Shown: in pieces, positions 1-9,781 of the stretch
Layout of the letters: each line of letters begins with the position of its first letter
Position numbering within the stretch: position 1 is the stretch's first letter
Source: Quercus robur
Lineage: Eukaryota > Streptophyta > Magnoliopsida > Fagales > Fagaceae
Assembly: GCF_932294415.1 (NCBI RefSeq)
Contig: NC_065535.1
Location: 69,681,362-69,745,361 of the forward strand
Direction: 5' to 3'
DNA length: 64,000 bases
Program-made: the position numbers and the translations under genes
Notes under the pieces: model-generated
What the model was told of the DNA's origin: nothing
Seen by the model: the letters and a program-made list of their open reading frames with translations, nothing else
Database searches by the model: none

Positions 1-2
1 AC

Positions 3-1495
3 CAGGTTAACTCCCAACAGACACAACCCGCCGAGTCCCAGAGGCAAAATAACCCCACCAACCCAGGCGGCAAGGGGAATCGTGAGGGAAGTGTGCATAC
101 TATCCGGACGAGCCAGAGTCACATTCAGACAGGTAGTCACGTGTCCTAGAGGCGAAATAGTCATCAGGCCATGCAGCGAGAGATAGATGACTTGAAAAGG
201 GAGTTACGACGTGTGTGGCGAAAACGATTTCCCTCTGACTCAGACGAGTCTTCTAATGCGGAGGATGCGAGTTACCGACGGAGGTCAAGGACCCCCCCAA
301 GTGAAACCTTTTCCTATGAAAGGGAACCACGCCCTATACGGAAGTATGAGAACCCATCCAGCAAGGGTTCGGGGAACGATGTTATGAAGAAGGCATTGGA
401 CCAGGTTTCAAGGTCACCCTTCATGTATAGAATTGAAGGGGCTAAGCTGCCTCGATGCTTCAACCAACCGGCGTTCGCCATCTATAACGGCCGAGCAGAC
501 CCGGTAGAGCATGTGAGCCAGTTTAACCAGAAAATGGCAATCTACTCGCAAAATGAAGTCCTAATGTGCAAAATCTTCCCATCTAGCTTGGGATCAATGG
601 TGATGAGGTGGTTCAACAGCCTGAAGACAAATTCCATAGGCTTCTACAAGCAGCTTACTCAGGCTTTCTGCTCCCGTTTTATCACAAACACCAGAGTCCC
701 TCGACCCCTTAGTTCACTATTGTCCTTATCCATGCACGAAAGAGAGACCCTGAAAGCATACTCGGATAGATATTGGGAGGTGTATAACGACTTAGATGAC
801 AACCATGATGATGTTGCTATCAGCACGTTCAAAAGTGGCCTTCCCACCGAACATGGCTTAAGGAAATCCCTCACTGGTAAACCAGTTGCCGACGTTCATC
901 AGTTGATGGATAGGATCGACAAGTACAAAAGGGTGGAGGAAGATCAGCTGCAAGGAAAGGGAAAGGAGAAGGTCATCCCCCCCAAAGCAAATGACTTTAG
1001 GTCGGAACGGTATAATCCTAGCCAACCGAGGAGAGATTTTTTGCGACAGGCTGGATAGAGCCACCCACAAACAGTGAATGCCGTGTTCAGAGAGCCAATG
1101 CAACAGGTGCTGGAGAAAGTAAGGAACGAGCCCTATTTTAGATGGCCAGGAAAGATGGCCGGAGACCCTTCCAAACGTAACCAGGACCTGTACTGTCACT
1201 ACCATCAGGACCATGAGCATACCACTGAGGATTGCAGGAATCTATGGAATCACCTAGATCAGTTGGTCCGAGAAGGGAAGTTACGTCACCTTCTGCACCC
1301 CTCAAGCGGCCATCCAGGTCAAGCAATACAAGAGTCTCGAAAGGATGTGTCCTTAAGACCCCCCACCGGAACGATACATGTCATCCTCGCTGCACCAGGA
1401 AGAACTGGGCCACCCATCCCCAGGGTACTGGCTGTCGATCGGCTCCCCTCCGAGGACAGGCATAGGAACCCAAAAGGTCAAAAAAGCGAAGCTCT
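3..1495 (+). pseudogene. gag: gag polyprotein remnant
   Basis: The frame is open from position 3 and enters from upstream, so the Met at 171 is internal rather than the true start. TAG codons interrupt the frame at 147-149 and 1056-1058. Between them lies the capsid-like retrotransposon gag core (about 450-900), with the MRWFNSLKTNSI and FCSRFITNTRV blocks typical of plant gypsy gag. Downstream at 1180-1260 is a CHYHQDHEHTTEDC segment, which looks like a Cys/His zinc-knuckle relative. The frame ends around 1495, where homology to the protease continues in another frame, so a frameshift separates gag from pol. Gag would form the virus-like particle in the cytoplasm; this copy is dead. Confidence 0.88.
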
Positions 1496-2122
1496 TTGTT
1501 ACTGGGATTCTCGGACGAGGATAAGAGAGGAACTATTCAACCTCACGACGATGCCTTGGTGGTTACGTTAAGAATTGGAGGCTTCGATGTGAGAAGGGTG
1601 TTAGTAAACTCGGGAAGTGCGGTAGAGATAATGTACCCTGATCTATACAAGGGGCTGAACCTGAAGTCGGAAGATTTGGCAGCTTATGATTCCCCCCTTC
1701 TCAGCTTCGAAGGGAGGATTGTTACACCAAAAGGGTAGATCCGACTACCCGTGCAGATTGGGTCGGAGGTGGTGGAGGTAAATTTTATCGTGGTCGACGC
1801 TTACTCACCCTACACCGCAATAGTTGCCAGGCCATGGATCCACGCCCTAGAAGCCGTATCCTCCACACTCCACCAAAAAGTAAAATACCCATCCAGAGGA
1901 CAAGTAGAAGAGATCCGAGGAGATCAGACCGTAGCCAGGAAGTGTATGGTTGCCGCCATCTTACATCGGCCCGCTGCTGAGTCCTCTGCCCCACAGAGCT
2001 TATAGCAACCAGCCTCCTCGGCCAGGCAAGGGGACGGGCTAGCCGAGGAGATAAGGTGTGAAAGTTTAGATAAGATCGCTGTCAACAACGACCCGGAGAA
2101 GTTTTTTCAGGTCGGCTCTGAG
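1496..2122 (+). pseudogene. pro: Aspartic protease domain remnant and linker
   Basis: The frame carries a retropepsin-like domain: a VTLRIGGFDVRRVL strand, then the active-site loop, which reads LVNSGSA. In active family members the loop begins with Asp, so the catalytic Asp is replaced by Asn here (a G-to-A change). A TAG at 1736-1738 breaks the domain before IRLPVQIGSEVVEV, and a second TAG at 2003-2005 breaks the linker to RT. The block AYSPYTAIVARPWIHALEAV follows, as is usual in Tat elements. Both the stops and the lost catalytic residue make it inactive. Confidence 0.86.
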
Positions 2123-3171
2123 TTGCCTTCTCAAGAAAAAGAGGAACTGGTCAGATTTCTCAGAGGAAATGTCGACGTGTTTGCATGGGACGCCTACGAC
2201 GCTCCGAGAGTTGATCCTAGCCTTATTTGTCACCACCTGAACGTCAACCCCTCTTCCACTCCGAAGAAGCAGCCACCTCGACGCCCTTCAAAGGAGCATG
2301 CTAGTGCCGTAAGAGACGAGGTGGCAAAACTGAAAAAAGCAGGGGCTATTAAAGAGGTCTTTTACCCCGAATGGTTGGCAAACACGGTGGTGGTAAGGAA
2401 GAAGACAGAGAAGTGGAGGGTCTGCGTGGACTTCACGGACCTGAACAAGGCGTGCCCAAAGGACCCATTCCCCCTACCCCGAATCGACAGGTTGGTGGAT
2501 CCAACCGTGGGTCACCCTCGGATGAGCTTCCTAGACGCCTTCCAGGGCTATCATCAGATCCCCCTTGCGCTAGAAGACCAAGAGAAGACGGCTTTCATGA
2601 CACCCATCCGAAATTATCACTATAAGGTGATGCCGTTTGGGCTGAAGAACGCAGGCTCAACCTACCAAAGGATGATGACCCGGATGTTCGAGCCCCAGCT
2701 GGGTAAGATCATTGAGGTTTATATAGACGATATGGTTGTAAAGAGTAAAAGGGTGTCCGAGCACGTGAAAGACCTCGAAAAAATCTTCGCTATCTTAAGG
2801 GAACACCGGTTGCGTTTGAATGCTTCCAAATGTTCATTCGGGGTCGGGTTGGGGAGATTTTTAAGGTACATGGTAACCCACAGGGGAATAGAAGTGAGCC
2901 CCGATCAAATCAAAGCAATAAACAGCCTACAGGCTCCTCGGAACCCGAAGGAAGTGTAGAAGCTCACTGGTATGATCGCAGCATTAAACCGGTTCATATC
3001 GCGGTCAGTGGATCGATGTCGACCTTTTTACCTCCTGATAAATAAGTGGAAAGGGTTTGAATGGTCGGAGGATTGTGTTCGGGCTTTCCAGCAGCTTAAG
3101 GAATACCTGTCACGACCACCCATCATGTCCAGCCCTGAGGCAGACAAGGTGTTTTCGCGTACATCGCTGTA
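2123..3171 (+). pseudogene. rt: Reverse transcriptase domain and start of RNase H
   Basis: The RT palm and fingers are largely intact over 2123-2956. Visible motifs include EWLANTVVVRKK, WRVCVDFTDLNKACPKD, the FMTPIRNYHYKVMPFGLKNAG block and the catalytic YIDDMVVKS. A TAG at 2957-2959 interrupts the connection domain (NPKEV then KLTGM), but the same frame continues through LNRFISRS to about 3150. There a frameshift moves homology to the frame starting at 3160. RT would copy element RNA into cDNA inside the particle. Confidence 0.9.
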
Positions 3172-3540
3172 GCTCCCCATGCTGTAAGCCTGGTATTGAT
3201 ACGGGATGATAATGGGGTGCAGCAACCGGTTTACTATGTGAGCAAATCATTACATGAGGCCGAGGTGCAATACCTACCTCTAGAAAAGGCAATTCTGGCG
3301 GTAGTACATGCCACCCGAAAGCTCCCTCATTACTTTCAGGCGCATACGGTCATCGTTCTAACTCAGCTTCCCCTTCGAGCAGTGCTCCGAAGCGCTGACT
3401 ACACAGGAAGGATCGCCATGTGGAGTGCGCTTTTGGGGGCCTTTGATATTAAATATATGCCTTAATCCTCCATCAAAGGTCAGGTCCTCGCAGACCTGGT
3501 AGCGGAGTTTGCTGAACCCTCTATAGAAACAATAACCGAG
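3172..3540 (+). pseudogene. rnh: Gypsy-type RNase H domain
   Basis: After the frameshift near 3155 the frame reads IAVAPHAVSLVLI, then QQPVYYVSKSLHEAE, LPLEKAILAVVHATRKLPHYF and LLGAFDIKYMP. This is the normal retroviral-type RNase H that follows RT in Ty3/gypsy elements. A TAA at 3463-3465 interrupts it just before SSIKGQVLADLVAEF, the conserved end of this domain. Upstream frame loss and this stop make it non-functional. Confidence 0.86.
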
Positions 3541-3996
3541 AAGAAAGACATGGATGGAAAATCGGTTGGTGTAATTTCAGCAGGGGGGACCTTGCATTGG
3601 AAGGTCTACGTGGATGGCGCGGCCAACCAGAGAGGATCTAGAGTTGGGATAGTTTTAATATCACCGGACGGTGCCGCCATTGAAAAATCACTGAGGCTCG
3701 AATTTTCGGCTACAAACAATGAATTCGAATACGAGGCCTTACTTCAAGGGATGACAATGGTTCAAAGATTGGGCGGAAGAGTAATAGAAGCATTCTCGGA
3801 CTCCAGGTTGGTCGTCGGACAAGTGATGGGTAAGCTGGAAGCCAGAGATGCTAGGATGCAAGAGTATCTAGGATAAGTCAAACGCCTGCAGACGAGTTTT
3901 GAGTCATTCAATCTGACGCACATTTCCAGAAGTGTAAACACTCATGCAGACTCGCTGGCCACTCTTGCCACGTCCTCGGCGCATAATCTGCCACGA
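3541..3996 (+). pseudogene. Second, archaeal-type RNase H (aRNH) domain
   Basis: The region starts at the LHWKVYVDGAANQ block (Asp of the catalytic set), followed by ATNNEFEYEALLQGM (Glu), EAFSDSRLVVGQV (Asp) and, after a TAA at 3874-3876, THISRSVNTHADSLATLAT (the last Asp). This is a complete second RNase H fold in addition to the one at 3172-3540. A dual RNase H with the extra archaeal-like copy is known from the plant Tat lineage. Apart from the stop, the catalytic residues are all visible. Confidence 0.85.
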
Positions 3997-5319
3997 ATGA
4001 TCCTTGTTGAAGATCTAGTCCAGGCAAGTCCCATCAGCAGAAACCCGGCCCAAGTCCATCAGATCAGACAGAGTCCCAGCTGGATGGACCCCATAAAGAA
4101 CTTCCTCCAAAACGACATCTTACCGGAAGAAAAACTAGAGGCCGAGAAGATACGTAGAAATGCTCCTCGGTTCTGGCTATCAGAGGACCACAAACTATAT
4201 CGGCGCTCCTACTCTGGACCGTACCTACTCTGCGTACATCCAGAAGAATCCGAGTCTCTACTTGAAGAGTTACACGAGGGAATTTGTGGAAGTCACACCG
4301 GAGGTAGGCCGCTGGCGCACAGGGCACTCACCAAAGGATACTGGTGGCCGAACATGCAAAGGGAGGCCCAAGAATACGCTAAAAAGTGCGATCAGTGCCA
4401 AAGATTTGCCCCGAATATCCACCAACCTGGAGGGGTTCTCAACCCACTCTCTAGCCCATGGCCGTTCGCACAATGGGGTCTTGATATTGTAGGACCTTTC
4501 CCCAAAACTGCGAGGAACAAGCGATACATAATAGTCGGAACCGATTACTTCACTAAATGGGTGGAAGCTGAACCTTTGGCCAACATTAGGGACGTGGATG
4601 CCCAGAAATTCATCTGGAAGAACATTATCACCCGCTTCGGAACTCCACGTACACTCATTTCCGACAATGGTCTTCAATTCGACAGTAAGAGTTTTAGGGA
4701 GTATTGCCGCGAGTTTGGGATCATTAACCGATATTCCACCCCCGCCTACCCCCAAGGAAATGGGCAAGTCGAGGCCGTGAACAAGGTCATAGTGAACGGA
4801 CTGAAGAAAAGACTGGATAAGGCAAAGGGGAGATGGGTAGAAGAGCTCCCGCACGTCTTATGGACTTATCGGACAACGCCGCGACGTTCAACCGGGGAGA
4901 CCCCCTTTTCGATAACTTATGGGGCTGAGGCCGTGCTCCCAATCGAGAACAATTTTCCCACACTGAGGTCTAACTCGTTTACCCCAAACGGTAACGACGA
5001 GTTATTGGGAAGAAGTCTAGACCTAGCCGAGGAAAGAAGGGAAAAAGCAACGATTCATATGGCCTATTATCACTAGAAGCTGAGACGAGGGTATGATGCC
5101 AATGTTAAGCTGCGGCCTCTAGGTCCAGGTGATCTCGTGATAAGGAAGATTCTCGACAGCGCAAGAAACCCCTCTTGGGGCAAGTTGGGGCCCAATTGGG
5201 AAGGACTATACCGTGTCACATCCGTGGCCGAGATAGGCGCTTACTACCTAGAAGATTTGGATGAAAAAACCGTACCTCGACCATGGAATGTAAATAACCT
5301 CAGAAGATATTGTTATTAA
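3997..5319 (+). pseudogene. int: Integrase domain
   Basis: The zinc-binding HHCC module is visible (HEGICGSHTGGR, then CDQCQRF). The DDE core also keeps its residues: WGLDIVGPFP, then LISDNGLQFDSKSF, then QGNGQVEAVNK with the Glu. The C-terminal part follows after a TAG at 5074-5076 (KLRRGYDANVKLRPLGPGDLV to WNVNNLRRYCY, stop at 5317). No chromodomain is present, as expected for Tat. This is the best-preserved sense domain: 359 codons are uninterrupted. Integrase would insert cDNA into the chromosome. Confidence 0.92.
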
Positions 5320-5387
5320 TGAAAATGGCTTAGCCCATGTTTTGTTTCGTGATTATCCTCTGCCTACTGATCTATCTACAACTATTC

Positions 5388-6515
5388 ATAGTTTTAAATA
5401 GAACCTAAGTCCTGCATGGATCCTCGGACCACAGACTTAGGGGAAATTATTACTCATGACAACTTATACAAGTTTTAAACAGAACCTAAGTCCTGCATGG
5501 CTCCTCGGACCACAGACTTAGGGGAAATTATTACTTAAGGCAACTATTCATAGTTTTAAACAGAACCTAAGTCCTGCATGGCTCCTCGGACAACAAACTT
5601 AGGGGAAATTATTACTCATGACAACTTATACAAGTTTTAAACAGAACCTAAGTCCTGCATGGCTCCTCGGACCACAGACTTAGGGGAAATTATTACTTAA
5701 GGCAATTATTCATAGTTTTAAACAGAACCTAAGTCCTGCATGGCTCCTCGGACCACAGACTTAGGGGAAATTATTACTCATGACAATTTATACAAGTTTT
5801 AAATAGAACCTAAGTCCTGCATGGCTCCTCGGACCACAGACTTAGGGGAAATTATTACTTAAGGCAACTATTCATAGTTTTAAACAAAACCTAAGTCCTG
5901 CATGGCTCCTCGGACCACAGACTTAAGGGAAATTATTACTCATGACAATTTATACAAGTTTTAAACAGAACCTAAGTCCTGCATGGATCCTCGGACCACA
6001 GACTTAGGGGAAATTATTACTTACGGCGACTATTCATAGTTTTAAACAGAACCTAAGTCCTACATAGATCCTCGGACCACAGACTTAGGGGAAATTATTA
6101 CTCATGACAACTTATACAAGTTTTAAACAGAACCTAAGTCCTGCATGGCTCCTCGGATCACAGACTTAGGGGAAATTATTACTTACGGCGACTATTCATA
6201 GTTTTAAACAGAACCTAAGTCCTGCATGGATCCTCGGACCACAGACTTAGGGGAAATTATTACTTACGGCGACTATTCATAGTTTTAAACAGAACCTAAG
6301 TCCTGCATGGCTCCTCGGACCACAGACTTAGGGGAAATTATTACTCATGACAACTTATACAAGTTTTAAACAGAACCTAAGTCCAGCATGGATCCTCGGA
6401 CCACAGACTTAGGGGAAATTATTACTTATGGCGACTATTCATAGTTTTAAACAGAACTTAAGTCCTGCATGGATCCTCAGACCACAGACTTAGGGGAAAT
6501 TATTACCTATGACAA
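5388..6515 (+). repeat. Tandem array, 14 monomers of 81 bp, hairpin-forming, in the 3' region of the Tat element
   Basis: The CCTAAGTCC-type core recurs at a steady 81-bp spacing (about 5404, 5485, 5566, and so on to 6457), giving 14 copies. Each monomer carries CCTAAGTC and, about 22 bases later, GACTTAGG, an 8-bp inverted repeat that can form a stem. Spacers between cores alternate between two types (TTAAGGCAACTATTCATAG and CATGACAACTTATACAAG), so over the first half the true period is 162 bp. Later monomers use a third spacer (TTACGGCGACTATTC). Tat elements are known to carry tandem repeats in their 3' untranslated region, and some gave rise to satellite DNA. Confidence 0.95.
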
Positions 6516-6829
6516 TTTGGAAAACTATTACCTAAGGGAAATCATTTTAAGGCGTGCGCGCAGTCTAGCACCATTGCAACCCTCATTCAAATTCGCTACA
6601 TGACATCCTCTTCACCTTGACCGTTTATATCATTACTAGCGTTAAATAAAGGGATAGTACCAGCATAAATCCATAAAAACGAAGGAAACATTCTATATTA
6701 ATATTCCGAGATCAATACAAAAAGAGAGGTCCTTACAAAAGATCGCAAAAACAGGACGGCTCTCATTCAAAAAAAATAATAATAATAATAAAGAGAGGAA
6801 GGAAATATAAAAATTAAAAAGCCTAAAAG

Positions 6830-9244
6830 CTAAGCCTTGGCAGGAGGATCTTTTTTCTGCTCTAGCTGAGGAGGAGGAACCTCGATGGTAGGGTCCGTAG
6901 CAGGATCCTTCGATTTGTCAGGCACGGGGACGGTATCAGGCACCTCCAAATCCTGCTCAGAAGCTGCTTGGACGCCGTCAGGATTCTCTCGGATCTCCTG
7001 AGGGTAGAAAACGTTCTCAGGCAGTCTTAGCGCCGAATCCGCAGGAACTCCTGCAGCATCAAGGGCCTGAGCCCATGAGATGCTGCAGTAGTCCCTGCAC
7101 ACCTCGGGGATCTCCTCGGATAGCCTGGCCTCCGTTTCTTGGACCCCGAGCTGGCGAGCAGCATTCTTTTCAGCCTTTGTGGCCTCTCGGATCAGCTGAG
7201 CCTCCTCTTTGACCCGCCGCAGCTCATCCTCGACTTTTTGCAGAGCAGTCTTGAGATCCAGCACTGCCTGCTTCTCGGTGGCGAGGTTGATCTGGGTCGA
7301 GTATAGCTCTTTGCGCTGGTCCTCCGCCTGGGTCTCAGCACTTTTCAAACCAGCCTCTGCACTTTTGCGCCGTTTCTCCGACTCCTTGAACTTCTCCGTG
7401 AGTTCAAGGTGATCGTGCTTGAGGGACCCCAAGGCTTTCTCCATCTCCGTCCGAGACTGGGCCTCAGCCTCAGCCTCAGCCCTACTACGATTATCACGAC
7501 AAAATTCCTCAGCCACAAATACCTGCTGAGTAATCTGCGAACGAAACAAGATCGGTTTAGAATTTAACAGGGTTAAATAAATTAATAAAACAGTAAAAGG
7601 ATTACTTACCATCGCAAGATCCCTTTTGAGGGATAGAAAAATCTCGGGCTGGGAGAACCGCCTATAGGCCTCCATATCCCGAGGAAGGAGTGGGGGTTGC
7701 TCCAAGGCATCAGCCACGTACCCTGCTCGGCCCCGGTTGTACTCTCGGATCGACGAATCGTAGGGGATGGCCACCCCATCTAACTCCAACTTAGGGCTCC
7801 ATGTACGCGGAGTAGCGCGCACCTCAGCACGGTTCTCCTCGTCCCTGCTCTCCGAGGAGTTTGCCCTCTTACTCCTCTGTCCCTTTGTAGCCTTTTGCTG
7901 CTTAGCAGGTCGAGAAACCAGTTCACCCTCCTCAGGGATGTCAGCCTGCCTCTTCTTTTTTAGGTCAGGGTTAACCTTGAGGCCAGGGTCAGTAGGGACC
8001 TGAGGGGCGATTAGAGGAGGGTCCTGGGTTTGTGCCTTGGCAGGTGCCTTTGAGGACTGACCCTTTCCTCGGCTGGACATCAATTCTCGCAGAGACTTTC
8101 CCATATCACCTACTTCTCCGTCCGAGGAATCGTCCGAGCAGGTTATTATGATTGGACCGCCAGCCACGGAATTGCGGTCCTGCTCTCCTTCAGGATCAGA
8201 AAGCTCAACCACGGGGTCTTGCTGAACTTCCTCCTCAAAATAAAACTCGTCTATCTCTTCCTCAAGGGAAAGACGAGATGATTCGGTTTGCCCCTCAACC
8301 GGAACAGCAACACCAGGCTCGTCTGGCGGAGGTAGTTGCTCTGCTAGATAGGGATGTCGAACGCCGGGTAGTACGACTGGTGGAAGATCACGTCGAGCTA
8401 GGAACCCGGTCTTAGACACGTCAATCCTAGCCAACCTCGGACTGCCAGCCCTTATGGCGTGACCGATAGCTTGGAAAGAGCGGCTTAGAGGTTGATAGCC
8501 CAGAATCAGATGAGCCGCACGTAACTGTCCATCCTCAGTAACGTAAATTTTCGACCTCAGAAGGTAGTTCAGCGCCGGCACATTCACGAAGTTTAGCCGA
8601 GGAGCGACGTGAACTTTATCTGCAAACGTCCAAGAAAAGTGGGATTAGTTCATGAAATTCTCCAATTGTAAAGAAAGCAAGAAAAATAACCCCCCAATAC
8701 TAAACCCTTTCCCCAAAAGGATTGGCCCTAAAGACGCCGCACCTAGGATTCCTGCCCGAGTCGGACAATGAATACCATCGAACCACTCCCCCGAAGCAAT
8801 AAGGAAATCATTCTTCACGGTCTTATTGGATACTGGAAGACAAGAGATCAATCTAACAACCTCGGATCGGGATTTAAGATAATACCCTCCGCTCTCGAGG
8901 CGGTGACACTCGTACAGATAAACCACATCGTGCCAAGTAAGGCCTAGATTCATCCGCTCGTCTAAGACATCTACACAGCCTAGTATCTTGAACATATTTG
9001 GGGCACACTAATGCGGCGTCAACCTATGGTTGAACAAGTATTCCCTTGTAATCCTACGCATGGGAAGTGTCATCCCTCCCTCTATGAAAGCAATCATGGG
9101 GATAACAACTTCTCCCTCGCCTCTATCTGTCAATACTCCTTCAAGAGGACAGTACTGCAGCCCCATCCCCGGGGGAATGTGATATTTTGCCCTAAAGGCC
9201 TCCATAGCGGCCGGAGTATTTACTAATTTTTCAAATCTACCCAT
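6830..9244 (-). pseudogene. Antisense accessory gene (aORF) of the Tat element, spliced, one in-frame TAG
   Basis: Read on the minus strand, three coding exons fit: 9244-8743, 8619-7610 and 7534-6830. Together they give 2217 nt, exactly 739 codons, with canonical junctions (GTGCGG/TTGCAG and GTAAGT/TTCGCAG). The ATG is the first base of its exon. A 5' leader exon (to 9335) and a 90-bp leader intron (9334-9245) lie upstream, with no ATG in the leader. A TAG at 9010-9008 (codon 79) interrupts the frame. The N-terminal 170 residues (LEGVLTDRGEGEVV, GLTWHDVVYLYE and similar) resemble plant proteins annotated as 'putative gypsy type transposon'. The middle is charged, codons about 510-640 form a heptad-rich coiled coil (AEAEAEAQSRTEMEKAL onward), and the tail is Pro/Glu-rich. 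Antisense additional ORFs are known in Tat elements; their function is unknown. Confidence 0.8.
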
Positions 9245-9515
9245 CTGAGCTGTACTGGAAGAATGAAAATAAAGACCGAGGAGAAAAACAAAGTCCGAGG
9301 AAGAAATCGAAGCGACAAAGCGAACAGAACTTACAGATATCTTCTCAAATGACCGTTGAGGTGATCGGAAAGCTCTTCTATGGAGGGTGCTTCGCAGAAA
9401 CGACTATGAAGATCTGAAGGAAGGAGGTGCTCAAGGATTTCTGGGCGCTGGAGTTCTCTAGAGGTCTCTATTCTGATGTGCGGATAAAAAAAGAAAAAGG
9501 GAGCCTGTCTGACGT

Positions 9516-9523
9516 CTTATATA
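9516..9523 (-). promoter_or_regulatory. TATA box for the antisense gene
   Basis: On the minus strand the sequence reads TATATAAG, preceded by a GC-richer stretch. It lies about 30 bases before the predicted leader exon (about 9490-9335), whose GT donor (GTAAGTT at 9334) and the AG acceptor before the ATG at 9244 are both visible. The leader contains no ATG. Spacing and absence of upstream ATGs fit a real minus-strand core promoter inside the element. Confidence 0.6.
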
Positions 9524-9770
9524 GCCGGGAGGAGAGAGAAAAGATTGATCTTGCCTAAAAAGTCGAGAAATAATGATGGCCGTTCGATCCACGCCTCATC
9601 GTTGGATGAAGGGGACAAAAAGCCTCCGGAAGTAAATGGCCGCGTCTCGTAAATTGTAGCGCATCCAAAGTAACTGCCCGCACGCGCGCCCCAAGCCCTC
9701 CTTACTTCCATCCTCTCTCTGATATCAAAACCCCGCTTTTCTCCTCGGAAGGAGATAAAAACCGGAGTTT

Positions 9771-9781
9771 TGAGGGGCTAT
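9771..9781 (+). other. Polypurine tract region before the 3' LTR
   Basis: TGAGGGGCTAT lies directly before the TG that opens the LTR. It is a short purine-rich block at the place where plus-strand priming occurs in LTR retrotransposons. It is brief and interrupted by pyrimidines, so the exact primer is uncertain. Confidence 0.5.

Noticed and set aside
3997-5319. Integrase as a working domesticated gene
   Set aside because: Although 359 codons are open, it lacks its own promoter and is followed by the interrupted C-terminal part of the same polyprotein frame. It is best read as part of a dead element.
5388-6515. CRISPR-like array of regularly spaced repeats
   Set aside because: The spacers are themselves repeated and alternate, and the DNA is a plant retrotransposon 3' region. 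It is a tandem repeat.
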